A DNA stretch of 57,108 nucleotides from Tritrichomonas foetus (taxonomy: Eukaryota > Parabasalia > Tritrichomonadida > Tritrichomonadidae), in NCBI GenBank assembly GCA_001839685.1, contig MLAK01000642.1:29467-86574 (forward strand), in the 5' to 3' direction. The notes below the pieces were generated by a model. The model had not been told where the DNA came from and searched no databases. It was given only the letters and a program-made list of their open reading frames with translations. The position numbers were made by a program, and so were the translations under genes. Positions 10,393-20,183 of this stretch are shown here, piece after piece; position 1 is the first letter of the stretch, and the number at the start of each line of letters is the position of its first letter.

Positions 10393-12951
10393 ATGCATAT
10401 TCCCATGACATTTGATGTGAAATTAATGACTGAAGTTATAGATTTTTCAAGCATACTGGAACAATGTATTAGCAATAAAGATTCTGATAGACAACGAGCA
10501 GCAAATATATTAGATCAATTTAGATCGGAAAATATTTTCAATTTTCTACAAATGCTTTTAGATGTTTTAATGACTGATAACACGTCTAATCTCTCAAAAA
10601 ACGTTTCTTTGGTCTTATCTTGGAAAACAATTGATTTAGTTAAATCTCCTGATATTACTTTAACTGAATTTGAATTCTTTGAAAATTCATGTCCTTCTTT
10701 AATAAACAGCTTCTTAGAAGCTGCATTTCATCTTCTCAATAATTTTCCTATTTTTGCAGGTCATTTATATTCAACTTTAGCCATTGTTGTTTATGAATAT
10801 AATGAAAATTCTAATTTAATTCAGACATTATGTGAAAAACTCAATGATACAAATGATTTAAATTTAGTTACAGGTGTTCTAACCGCTCTTGAAGATATAT
10901 GCAATGAATTAATCCTTGCACCACATCAATATTATCCAATATTACAAAAAATATTGTTCTTTATTAATTTTAGTTTTTTTGAATCAGTCAAAATTCTGTC
11001 TCTAAACATTTTAAAACGATTGATTTGTATAATTGACGATTTCCTAAAAAGCCCAGAGAATTCCCAATCATTGCTGCATCTACTAACTCTATGTGTCGAT
11101 AATATTCCTTTGAAATCAGTTACTTATCGCTGTTTAGGACAATTAATCAAGTATCAATTTAACATATTTTTGCCAATAACCGAAAAAATCATCGAACAAG
11201 TTGCAAATGATTTGAATGCATATTCAGCAAATGAAGATATTATTCATTCAATTTTATATATGTTACAACAACTGACAATCACAGATATTTGCGATAAATT
11301 TTTTCCTTATAAAATCGAAATTTTAAAGAAATCATTTGAAATTTATTTTCCAATTTTTATTCAACTTTTATTTCATTACTATCAACCATGCCTAGATTCA
11401 CACGAAACTTATAATACATTCAAAATTATTATTGAAGTTATTGCACGCATTGTTGAACTTTTACCAAAAGAAATTTCTCCATATTTATTTAATTTCTTTC
11501 TGCATAATATTTCAGCACAACAACCAGTCAACAAAGAAATTAGCTGTGTACTGATTAGTCTTGTCATCACTTTTTTTAATCCACCTTTAAATGATCAAGT
11601 AAATAATTCAGAACAGAGCGAAAATAATCTGAATAATAATCATGAATTATTCCAAATTTTACAAAATCTAACACAATTATTACCTGAGTTACTAACAAGC
11701 TCATATGCCAGAGTGAGGGAATCCGCAGTTTTCATAATAATGAGCATTTTGAATCAAAAAGAATTATTGCAATATTCAATTCATTCACTTCTCCAAATGA
11801 TGCCAATTCTAATCAACTTATTAAATGATGATCCAATAATTGCATCACACGTTTGCTCTGTTTTTGAAGAAATGATTCCTTTTTTTCCAATCTTAGATTT
11901 AGATTTTCCGACATTTCTATCAATTTTACTGAATTATGTAAATTCTACAGATATTTATTTTTTAACAGCCCTCTTTAATTGTATTATTAAAATTATTGAA
12001 TATTCCAATGAAAATAATTTACGACTAATTTTGCCTGCATTAATGAATATTGTTAAAATTTCGATTCAAAATCCTTATTCGCCAAATTTCTCCGAAGTTT
12101 TATTTATGTTTGCCAATATTTGTCAATTTGCCCGAGATCTATTAAATCCATATGTAAACGAATTTTTTCCATTGTTTACAAATTGTTACAATATAACGAA
12201 AAACAAAGTAATAATTAGGACATTAACATATTTCATCAAATTCACCCACAATAAGGTGTATTTTCCTGATTTTATTAATATTTTATTTAATCAATCAAAT
12301 GATGAAGACTTCATTTTAAATATGGAGAAGTATTTTCTTGGGCCATTTGTAGAGATTAGTCGAAATTTTGACATTAGACCATTCATATCAGACATATTCA
12401 ATATTTTATTACCTGCAATGTCATTACTTTTAAAAAACCATCAAAATCAAGCAAACATTCACAATAAATTAAATTATACATATTTCAATAAGATTTCTAA
12501 TATTGTTCATTTCATTTCTATTTTTATTCATGACTATTATGAAAATTCAATCTCTTTTATTGAACCAACCATTCAAATACTTTCAGAACCTATACTTTTT
12601 ATCCAAAAAGTTTATGATGATGACATCCGATTGAAGTTTATAGAAAAAGTTTCTTCGTTATTTAAAAATGTTATTGAAAAAACTAATCAGGATGATTCAA
12701 GGAAATTACTACCGATTATTTTTACATTCCTAAATAATTGTGCACTTTCGATTGATGTAGAAGAAACAGGCGATTTGCAACTCGAATACATTATTTTATT
12801 GATATGTCAAGTCATAAACATTGGGAAAACTGAATTTCAACGTTTTCTATCGACCAATGATCAAATAAAATCATTCATCAATGAATTACTGAAAAATGAA
12901 AACTTACATGTTGCTGCTTTGAATATCATACACCAATTAAATGTGGATTAA
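10393..12951 (+). CDS. HEAT-repeat, importin-beta-like protein (852 aa)
   Basis: The whole protein is a run of amphipathic helix pairs typical of HEAT/ARM solenoids. It opens with a segment like importin-beta N-termini (ILEQCISNKDSDRQRAANIL), in which a short helical domain meets Ran. Length (852) matches the 850-900 usual for karyopherin-beta proteins. A nuclear transport receptor role is inferred from architecture; no diagnostic motif is visible and other HEAT scaffolds are possible. The first ATG is used; a second Met six codons in is an alternative. A similar-sized paralogue-like protein lies at 51321-53975. It converges with the kinase gene, with a palindrome between them. Confidence 0.6.
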   Translation: MHIPMTFDVKLMTEVIDFSSILEQCISNKDSDRQRAANILDQFRSENIFNFLQMLLDVLMTDNTSNLSKNVSLVLSWKTIDLVKSPDITLTEFEFFENSCPSLINSFLEAAFHLLNNFPIFAGHLYSTLAIVVYEYNENSNLIQTLCEKLNDTNDLNLVTGVLTALEDICNELILAPHQYYPILQKILFFINFSFFESVKILSLNILKRLICIIDDFLKSPENSQSLLHLLTLCVDNIPLKSVTYRCLGQLIKYQFNIFLPITEKIIEQVANDLNAYSANEDIIHSILYMLQQLTITDICDKFFPYKIEILKKSFEIYFPIFIQLLFHYYQPCLDSHETYNTFKIIIEVIARIVELLPKEISPYLFNFFLHNISAQQPVNKEISCVLISLVITFFNPPLNDQVNNSEQSENNLNNNHELFQILQNLTQLLPELLTSSYARVRESAVFIIMSILNQKELLQYSIHSLLQMMPILINLLNDDPIIASHVCSVFEEMIPFFPILDLDFPTFLSILLNYVNSTDIYFLTALFNCIIKIIEYSNENNLRLILPALMNIVKISIQNPYSPNFSEVLFMFANICQFARDLLNPYVNEFFPLFTNCYNITKNKVIIRTLTYFIKFTHNKVYFPDFINILFNQSNDEDFILNMEKYFLGPFVEISRNFDIRPFISDIFNILLPAMSLLLKNHQNQANIHNKLNYTYFNKISNIVHFISIFIHDYYENSISFIEPTIQILSEPILFIQKVYDDDIRLKFIEKVSSLFKNVIEKTNQDDSRKLLPIIFTFLNNCALSIDVEETGDLQLEYIILLICQVINIGKTEFQRFLSTNDQIKSFINELLKNENLHVAALNIIHQLNVD

Positions 12952-12967
12952 ATATATTAATAAATTT

Positions 12968-12989
12968 TCTATATATCTAGATATATAGA
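12968..12989. terminator. 22-bp perfect palindrome between convergent genes
   Basis: A symmetric AT-rich sequence centred on CTAG (12977-12980) has 11-bp arms. It lies 17 bp after the stop of the + strand gene and 130 bp past the end of the minus-strand kinase. It could mark 3' ends or limit read-through for both genes. The terminator role is inferred from position only; trichomonad 3' end signals are not known to need a hairpin. Confidence 0.35.
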
Positions 12990-13121
12990 TCTAGAATATA
13001 TATAGATATTTTAATGAATTTGAACATATTTTATTTTTTCTCATAGGTAAAAATTAAGCAGAAATCTATGATATCATGGTTTATTATATATAAATAATTT
13101 AATTTATGTTCTATTATTAAT

Positions 13122-15860
13122 TCATGAAAAAATATTACTTTTTGTGATTTTGGCTCCATGAGACTTTCTTGAAGGCATGTGGAGGTGCTTTATGGCAGAC
13201 AAATCATTATAATTATAAGGATTACTTGGGAAAGATTTATCACCAAGTTTTCTTACAATTGGCTTTAATACTTTATGAACTTTGGCAATTGAAGAAATAA
13301 TATCGTTGTTAATTTCTTTATCTTCAATATGAGCTAACTTTAATTTGTAAATCATGCAACAAACTGATTGATATGCTAAAATAGATTCTTGGGCATATTC
13401 AGGAGCTTGTATTTCTTCGAGTAATTGCATGGAAACATTTAAATGGTTAAATAATAAATAAACAGCATTTTTAGAAATTGGTGGATTTTCACCATCAATT
13501 ACAATTTCTTTTGATGCTTTCTTGAGTTTCTTCTTATATGAATCAATTGAAAAATTACCTTCAAGCATTGGCAAAGCGTCTATTATTTCTTTTCGAGAAT
13601 CCAGCGCAGGAATAATTTTTAACGAATTTTTGTGAGCTTGATCCAAATTATGAATAACATTTCTAGTGTTATTAATAACTTTTGCGATCTTTTTCTTACT
13701 TTTATGCATAAGTTTAAATAAGAAACGCTGACCAAGGACAGGCGAATCTCTGAGAATGATGGAAATTGTGTGATTAAACTCATTTTCAGAAGCAGAAAGC
13801 AAGGATTTGATTAAACCATTATGATCAGTTTTCATCCTTAAAATGATTCTATTTAATTCCGCTGTAGATTTTTTGTAATCTAGAGGTTTCCCACGAGATT
13901 GAAGTTGTTCAGCTGCAGTAGCCGCCGCTGCAGCTGCTTCTGCTACAATAAAAGGATCACTTCCTGGTGGAGCTTCAAATGGATTTGAACGATTCCTATG
14001 ATGATGGTGTGAATTTACAAATTGTGAAGAATATTGATCATTTCCAAATTGTGATTTAGCAGCTGCAGCAAATGGATCAACTGTAATCGACTTATTGCTA
14101 TTGTTATTTGTATAAATACCATTGATATTATTAATGTTTTTACTATTATTTGATGCATGAAATGGATCCTTATCATTTTGGCTATTCTGAGAGAATTGAT
14201 TAAATGAATTATCTAATGTTGATGTATATTGGTTGCCAAAACAATTTTGAAAAGCTGCTTGCTGTGAAAAAGGATCATTCTCAGATTTTTTAGTAATAGG
14301 ATCAGCAAACTGATCTTTTTGTTCATTTGACAATTGCGAAAATGGACCTTTGCTATTTTTGGGGAATTTTGGAATGCTACTTCTTTTATTTTCATTGTTT
14401 GAATTACTATTGTGATTGAAACAGAAAGGATTCGAATTTGTGTTGTTAGGATTGTTTGGTGGAGGTGTTGAAGAATGAATTCTATGTAATGGAAGGTTTG
14501 GGCTGCTTTGTTGCTTAAATTCATTTTGATCATGACTCATTTTAATAGCATTAGTAGTTTTTTCATTTATTGAAAAAGGATTTGAATCATTTGTGATAGA
14601 TGATGGTGCAGGCTTTACAAGCAAACTACTGGATGAGTTATTTCTATTATTGAAAAGTTCAAATTGTTTGACAGGATCAATATCATTTAAAGGATTACAA
14701 GCCTGCCTTTTCTTTTTCATTGCTTCAAGTTCTCTTTTTTTTCGAATTCCTTCTCTAATTTTTATTTTTTCTTCTTCATCAACTTCATATGAAATCGCTG
14801 TCACTTTTGGAATGATTCGCGGAACAGCCATTGGTTCATTTTTGTGTTTTTTGTGACTGGATGTGTCATTTTTAAAATCAAAGACTTGATGATCTTTCTG
14901 GTAATCTTGAGCCATTGGTAATGTTGAAACATGGCTTTTAATGTTGAAGAATTGAATTGGTGATTTCTTTCTTTTCCATCGAAGGTTAACCCATTCTGGG
15001 AAAAAGTCATATAAACTATTCAATAACATTATGATTGATGGTCTTTCTCGCGGATCTGGATTGAAACACATTGCTACGAGTTTTTTGAAGTTTTCATTAT
15101 ATTTTCTATCGTCTGGCCATTGATATTTTACATTTAGTATTTGGAGGTTGGTTCCTTCATTAAATGCATCTTTAAATGTGCACAATTTATAGAGGATACA
15201 TCCGAGAGCCCAAATGTCAGATTTTTGATCAATTGGATCATTTCGATGCAAATCAATCATTTCAGGTGATCGATAACTCATTGTTGTGTTTTTTTCGATA
15301 TCATAACTTGCATTATCTCTTTCTCTTTGTGATTCAAACCCATTATAGGTTTGAGTCGTAGAAGAGCCGAAATCACATAATTTCCATATTCCCCGATTGA
15401 CCAAAATATTCTCAATTTTTAAATCTCGATGAATAATTGGAGGAATTTGTGTGTGCATTGAATATACTCCCGAACAAACCGACTCAAAAATTTCGACAAT
15501 TTGATGATCATCAAATCTATTAGTGAAATTTTTATTCATGATTGAGACTAAATTTTCTGTACAATATTCCATTAAAATAAATGCATTGTTCTTTTTTCGA
15601 TTCATGTTGTGTGAATAAACTGAAACTATGAAAGGACTCGTACAAACCTTTTTTTGATTTTCATATTCTTTTTCAATGCTCCTTAAAACTCTTTCATCAG
15701 GTGCATGAAGAGCTTTCAGCGCATATTCTTTTCCTCGAACATCGATTGATTTATATATGAAACCGTAACCACCTGAAGCTATTTTTTCCCCAACAGTGAT
15801 GGTAACATTTCCCATCAAAATGGACGCTCCTGTTAAGGAATCTATGGGCGGAGTTTTCAT
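13122..15860 (-). CDS. NAK-family (AAK1/GAK/Ark1-like) Ser/Thr protein kinase with NPF/DPF motifs
   Basis: The N-terminal kinase domain is complete: glycine loop (GEKIASGGYGFIYKS), lysine in EYALKALH, HRDLKIEN catalytic loop, DFG, SPEM activation-end motif, and SDIWALGCILYKL. The compact insert-free fold and GGYGFIY glycine loop match the NAK family, which regulates AP-2/clathrin adaptors and actin at endocytic sites. A long disordered Asn/Ser-rich middle carries at least three NPF motifs (EH-domain ligands) and at least four DPF motifs (AP-2 appendage ligands). The last 230 residues form a conserved-looking helical domain of unknown type. I start at the ATG at 15860; the frame stays open 26 codons further (to 15938) but with no Met and a stop just upstream, so a hidden upstream exon cannot be excluded. 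Confidence 0.85.
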   Translation of the reverse strand: MKTPPIDSLTGASILMGNVTITVGEKIASGGYGFIYKSIDVRGKEYALKALHAPDERVLRSIEKEYENQKKVCTSPFIVSVYSHNMNRKKNNAFILMEYCTENLVSIMNKNFTNRFDDHQIVEIFESVCSGVYSMHTQIPPIIHRDLKIENILVNRGIWKLCDFGSSTTQTYNGFESQRERDNASYDIEKNTTMSYRSPEMIDLHRNDPIDQKSDIWALGCILYKLCTFKDAFNEGTNLQILNVKYQWPDDRKYNENFKKLVAMCFNPDPRERPSIIMLLNSLYDFFPEWVNLRWKRKKSPIQFFNIKSHVSTLPMAQDYQKDHQVFDFKNDTSSHKKHKNEPMAVPRIIPKVTAISYEVDEEEKIKIREGIRKKRELEAMKKKRQACNPLNDIDPVKQFELFNNRNNSSSSLLVKPAPSSITNDSNPFSINEKTTNAIKMSHDQNEFKQQSSPNLPLHRIHSSTPPPNNPNNTNSNPFCFNHNSNSNNENKRSSIPKFPKNSKGPFSQLSNEQKDQFADPITKKSENDPFSQQAAFQNCFGNQYTSTLDNSFNQFSQNSQNDKDPFHASNNSKNINNINGIYTNNNSNKSITVDPFAAAAKSQFGNDQYSSQFVNSHHHHRNRSNPFEAPPGSDPFIVAEAAAAAATAAEQLQSRGKPLDYKKSTAELNRIILRMKTDHNGLIKSLLSASENEFNHTISIILRDSPVLGQRFLFKLMHKSKKKIAKVINNTRNVIHNLDQAHKNSLKIIPALDSRKEIIDALPMLEGNFSIDSYKKKLKKASKEIVIDGENPPISKNAVYLLFNHLNVSMQLLEEIQAPEYAQESILAYQSVCCMIYKLKLAHIEDKEINNDIISSIAKVHKVLKPIVRKLGDKSFPSNPYNYNDLSAIKHLHMPSRKSHGAKITKSNIFS

Positions 15861-15938
15861 AATTGTTGAGTTTGGAAATTTATCGACAAAGCCAGATGGT
15901 AAATTTTGATATTGCTTTTTAAATGGATAATCAGCCAC

Positions 15939-16609
15939 CTATTTCAATTTTTAATTAACAAATTCAAATTTTCAATAAATAGTTATCACATGATTCAAAT
16001 GTAAAATTTATCTCACTTCAATTTGAATGGCAACTCCAAGTGAAAATTAACGTTGATCATCCCGGTGATTCATCTATAATGCTCAACCTATGAGACCACA
16101 AATTAGTATTTTATATTATAACATCAAATAATCTTTTTCTAAACTCTAACAACTTGATTTCTGAATATGTTTGAAATGTTGGTGTGGCTCGACTTTCTTG
16201 AGACCAACGATACGTTTACATCCTAGAAAACACATTTATTATTATGATTTTGCTGATTAGATGAACCTAGCGTGAATTTCTTTTTAACAATTATTGAGAA
16301 GCATTAATCATCTTTTTATGGTAAATATAAAATCTCTATTATTTATTTGCTTCTTGTTTCACTTCAACTGTTTCAGTTCAAATATTTCATTTCGATAATT
16401 TAATAATATGGGTTCATTTTAAGTTTATTACGGAATATAGAAACCTGAAAAGGGATAAAGAAAAACGATCATGACTCCTATTCGATAATCATGAATCACT
16501 CAAATTTTAAAAACGAGCAAAATTCTAAAATTTAGAATGCAGTTTATGAGTTGAATGAAAGAAGAAAGAATATAAGAAATTAATCAAGCCTTGGGTTGAT
16601 TTACTCGAT
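15939..16609. other. Intergenic region between kinase start and MDH end
   Basis: AT-rich, with no open frame of note. An AAGTGA-type initiator on the minus strand (TCACTT, near 16040) lies about 180 bp upstream of the kinase ATG; whether it is used is unknown. Nothing else is seen. Confidence 0.4.
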
Positions 16610-17611
16610 TTAGAGACCAAGAGCCTTCCAGGCTGTAGCCTTTTCTTCTTGGAGTTCTTTGAGTGTAACTTGCATCTTTTCACGGACGAAGTCGTTGATT
16701 TCGAGTCCTTCGACGACGTGGTAGTTTCCTTGGGCATCAACTGTGCATGGGAATGAGTAGACAACGCCTGTTTCAATTCCGTATGGTTTGCTTTCTGGAA
16801 CTGGGATGGCCATTGAAACCCAATCGCCATAGCGTGTTCCGTTGATCCAGTCGTGCATGCAGGCGATGGCAGCGTTGGCGGCTGAAGCGGCTGATGAAGC
16901 ACCACGGGCCTTGATGACGGCACCACCACGTGTGGCGATCTTTGAAACGAAATCGCCTTCATAGTATGATTTCTCGAAGACGGCTGTGACTGGCTTGACT
17001 CCGTTGGCGTATTCGATTTCGGCGTGTGAAACATCTGGAACTTGGGTGTTTGAGTGGTTACCCCAAACAGTGACGCGGTGAACGTTTGAATATGGAACGC
17101 CAGCCTTTTCAGCGAGTTCTCCCTTCATTCTGTTGTGGTCGAGGCGTGTCATGGCGCAGAAGTTTTGTGGGCCGAGCTTGTTGGCGAAGTGGAGGGCGAT
17201 GGCGCAGTTTGTGTTGGCTGGATTTCCGACAACGATGACTTTGACGGTTGGGCGGGCGTTGTTGAGGGCGAGACCTTGTTCCTTGAAGATACCACCGTTC
17301 TTGGAGAGAAGATCGGCACGATCCATACCATCCTTACGTGGGAAGGATCCGACAAGGAAGACAACATCGGCATCCTTGAAGGCAACGTTTGGATCGTCTG
17401 TGGCTTCAACACCGGCTAATTTTGGAAAAGCACAGTCTTGGAGTTCCATCTTGACACCTTCGAGTTTTGGAAGAACTGGGGTGATTTCGAGGAGATGAAG
17501 CCTGACCTTACGGTTTGGATAGAGGTCACCGTTGGCGATACGGAAAGCAAGGACGTAGCCGATTTGGCCGGCGGCTCCTGTGATTACAACATTTGCTGGT
17601 TCTTCGCACAT
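16610..17611 (-). CDS. MDH: Malate dehydrogenase, cytosolic type (333 aa)
   Basis: NAD-dependent interconversion of malate and oxaloacetate. Visible features: N-terminal Rossmann motif (ITGAAGQIGYVLAF, residues 10-23), acidic Glu42 (NAD preference), mobile loop PRKDGMDR with Arg92 and Arg98, NPANTN (130-135), Asp158 and Arg161 in TRLDHNRMKG, and catalytic His186 in WGNHSNTQ. Trichomonad lactate dehydrogenase arose from this enzyme and has Leu in place of the loop arginine. Arg92 therefore points to malate, not lactate. Length is normal for the family. The gene is clearly richer in GC than its neighbours, which suggests biased codons and high expression. A TCACTTT initiator lies 12 bases before the ATG. 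Confidence 0.93.
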   Translation of the reverse strand: MCEEPANVVITGAAGQIGYVLAFRIANGDLYPNRKVRLHLLEITPVLPKLEGVKMELQDCAFPKLAGVEATDDPNVAFKDADVVFLVGSFPRKDGMDRADLLSKNGGIFKEQGLALNNARPTVKVIVVGNPANTNCAIALHFANKLGPQNFCAMTRLDHNRMKGELAEKAGVPYSNVHRVTVWGNHSNTQVPDVSHAEIEYANGVKPVTAVFEKSYYEGDFVSKIATRGGAVIKARGASSAASAANAAIACMHDWINGTRYGDWVSMAIPVPESKPYGIETGVVYSFPCTVDAQGNYHVVEGLEINDFVREKMQVTLKELQEEKATAWKALGL

Positions 17612-17618
17612 GTTAATT

Positions 17619-17625
17619 AAAGTGA
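17619..17625 (-). promoter_or_regulatory. Initiator (Inr) of the MDH gene
   Basis: The minus-strand TCACTTT fits the trichomonad initiator TCA+1Py(T/A). The A+1 falls at 17623, 12 bases before the ATG, the short leader typical of these organisms. Confidence 0.65.
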
Positions 17626-18181
17626 TATGACCATGTTAATTCAATTTTGAGAATTAAGTGGCCCACGATAACTAGAATCAATATTGAGTTCAGAATAATC
17701 GTATAGGTAGTCATTTCACCGAAAATTTGTAACAACTTTTTTGCTCAAGAAGCTTTTTAGATGACTTGTACGTTAATTTCTACGATTCAAGACAATTTGG
17801 TTAACCACTTCTTATATTTTTGTTAACCATGTAAAAAAAAATATTTTATGTGGCATGATATTCAATTCTCTTTGAGGAATTTATATTTCTTTGTATTTTA
17901 CATGATTCTAATCTTACATACAATTAAGTATTATTGTGGAATTGTTTTAATGCTTCTGATCATGGTCATCTTCATGAATAATAATTATCATTGAAGAATC
18001 ATTATTTAGTGTTTATGCTTATATATATTCATGATAGGAAACGATGTCTCTGCTGCATAGCTAATAAAACTTAAGACAGAAATACAAATTCGCTTATATG
18101 ATTGCCATTCGGACGTGATGGGTGATATAAAAAGCATGTAAAATATGATAATAAAAGTAATATTTATCAATCCAAACAAAT
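17626..18181. other. Intergenic region, nothing recognised
   Basis: About 555 bp of AT-rich DNA between the MDH promoter and the 3' end of the next minus-strand gene. No open frame, RNA gene or long repeat is seen. Confidence 0.4.
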
Positions 18182-19960
18182 TTATAGAAGTTGAAATTTC
18201 ACAAGATTAGAATATAATCCATTTTTTGCTAGTAATTCTTGATGTGTTCCTTCTTCTTCAACATGTCCTTCTTTGAAAACGAGTATTCTATCTGCATTTA
18301 TAACAGTTGCAAGTCTGTGAGCAACAATAATTGCTGTCTTCCCTTGTCGAACTTGTTCGAGCGATTGTTGAACTAATTCTTCACTTTCAGTATCGAGTGC
18401 TGCTGTTGCTTCATCGAGTAATAAAATTGGAGTATTGGCTAAAATTGCTCTTGAAATACAAATTCTTTGTTTTTGACCTCCACTTAAACTGCTGGGTTGA
18501 ACTTTTGATTCATATTGATCTGGAATTTCCATAATAAAAGAATGCGCGTTTCCTGCTCTTGCTGCTTCAATCACTTCATCCTCGGCAGCTTTGGGTCGAG
18601 CAAATCTGATGTTATCTGCAATAGACATTGAGTATAAAACAGGCCCTTGTGGAACAATAGATATAATTGATCTGACTGATTGTGAAGAATATTTATGAAT
18701 ATCAATATCATCAATTAAAATTTGTCCTTCTTCAATTTCATAGAATTTTTGAAGAAGTTGCAGTGTTGTTGTTTTTCCACAACCACTTTCTCCAACAAAA
18801 GCAACAGTTTCACCAGCATTAATCACAAAGGATAAATTTTTCACTGCATATTTTTCAGTATTAGATTCATATTTAAATGACACATTTCTGAATTCTATTT
18901 TTCCTTTGATTTTTTTCGGGTTTATTTTTTTGCCTTTCTTCTGGTCAACTTTTGGCTCATCTCCAATAGCTTCTAAAAATCTTGCAGCCGAGACACGAAC
19001 CTTCTTAAAGCCATCAGTGAAACCAAATGATCCTGTGATACTTTGGGATGCATATAATAACGACATTAATAGTTTCACAAGATCACCAGTATTCAATCCT
19101 TTTGAAGGCTGATCAATAACCAGGTATGAAGCCCAGTATGTAAGTCCAGCAACCATTCCAGAAACAATAAATTGGATAATACCATCTTTGGCTCCTTGAA
19201 TATTACTTGATTTATCTGCAACATCTTGCATAGCCTTCAAATTTTTAGAATATTCATGTGTTTCATATTTTTCACAATCAAATGATTTAACTGTTCGAAA
19301 TGATGAAATAACTTCTTCTGCCTTTTCTGATGATCTCGTTGATGCATCATTTGAAGTAACCCATAAATTTGCCATCATTTTTTCACCATATAAATAAACT
19401 ACAACAACAATTGCTAGAGCACCACATGCAACTAATCCAATTTGCCAACAAATGATAAAACATACAATAATACCTGTAAGTGTTTGTGAATAACAATGAA
19501 TAGTCATTCCAACTGTCTCAACATAAACGGAATATAGTAATGTAATATCTTGTGATAATCTTCCAATCATTGCATCAGTTGATGTTTTATCAAAAAACGA
19601 AATATCATGATAAATATAATGCTTGAAAAGAGCTCCTCTTAAATCTTCCATTAAATTTGAATAGGCATAATATCTTACAGAATAGACAACAAAATTGGAT
19701 ATCACAACGCCAGCCCAGTAACCAATCATATTATAAATAACAGAATTTAATTGTGGCATAAGATCTTCAACATCGCTGGAATTCAGAACATTGATGAGGT
19801 CACCAAGAAATATGTTCATTAAGATAGGAATAATTCCAAGACTGAATGAAGCAATAAAATGGAAAACCCAAACAAACTTCTTCGTGTTGTATTTCATGAC
19901 TCTGAGAAAGAGATTTTTTTGTGTATCTAATATATTTTGGGAACTTTCATCAGATGTCAT
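18182..19960 (-). CDS. ABC half-transporter, ABCB (MDR/TAP) type
   Basis: An exporter half: an N-terminal six-helix membrane domain (about the first 300 residues), then one nucleotide-binding domain with Walker A GESGCGKTT, Q-loop VPQGP, signature LSGGQKQR, Walker B ILLLDEATAALD and switch histidine AHRLAT. All catalytic residues are canonical. It must pair with another half, either itself or the adjacent divergent transporter. I choose the ATG at 19960 (592 aa); the frame is open to an ATG at 20068 (628 aa), but a TCACTTT initiator lies inside that extension, 41 bases before 19960, and the extra 36 residues look unconserved. Substrate is not predictable. Confidence 0.88.
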   Translation of the reverse strand: MTSDESSQNILDTQKNLFLRVMKYNTKKFVWVFHFIASFSLGIIPILMNIFLGDLINVLNSSDVEDLMPQLNSVIYNMIGYWAGVVISNFVVYSVRYYAYSNLMEDLRGALFKHYIYHDISFFDKTSTDAMIGRLSQDITLLYSVYVETVGMTIHCYSQTLTGIIVCFIICWQIGLVACGALAIVVVVYLYGEKMMANLWVTSNDASTRSSEKAEEVISSFRTVKSFDCEKYETHEYSKNLKAMQDVADKSSNIQGAKDGIIQFIVSGMVAGLTYWASYLVIDQPSKGLNTGDLVKLLMSLLYASQSITGSFGFTDGFKKVRVSAARFLEAIGDEPKVDQKKGKKINPKKIKGKIEFRNVSFKYESNTEKYAVKNLSFVINAGETVAFVGESGCGKTTTLQLLQKFYEIEEGQILIDDIDIHKYSSQSVRSIISIVPQGPVLYSMSIADNIRFARPKAAEDEVIEAARAGNAHSFIMEIPDQYESKVQPSSLSGGQKQRICISRAILANTPILLLDEATAALDTESEELVQQSLEQVRQGKTAIIVAHRLATVINADRILVFKEGHVEEEGTHQELLAKNGLYSNLVKFQLL

Positions 19961-19996
19961 TGAGATGTTGGATGGGCTTGTTGAAAGATCTCGAAA

Positions 19997-20003
19997 AAAG
20001 TGA
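19997..20003 (-). promoter_or_regulatory. Probable initiator of the minus-strand ABC gene
   Basis: Minus-strand TCACTTT (in TTCACTTTTTTCG) matches the trichomonad Inr. The A+1 at 20001 gives a 41-base leader to the ATG at 19960 and argues against the longer start at 20068. Confidence 0.5.
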
Positions 20004-20168
20004 ATTAAAAAATTCTGGATTTGGCTTTTCAAAAATTCAATTAAAATTGAGATTACTTTATTCAACAATGTTGATCATACTCTCAACCATTTCTATGCGT
20101 TGATTACAAATTCTGAACATCTGTCTGAAAAAAATTCAATATCAAATTATTTTGGTAAATTTTTTTAA

Positions 20169-20175
20169 TCACTTT
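20169..20175 (+). promoter_or_regulatory. Initiator of the plus-strand ABC gene
   Basis: TCACTTT, in AATCACTTTTTTTCTCC, sits 13 bases (from A+1) before the ATG at 20184, the usual spacing for a trichomonad Inr. Confidence 0.65.
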
Positions 20176-20183
20176 TTTTCTCC

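Noticed and set aside
17133..17498. Open frames antisense to MDH
   Set aside because: They are shadows created by the GC-rich codon bias of MDH on the opposite strand.
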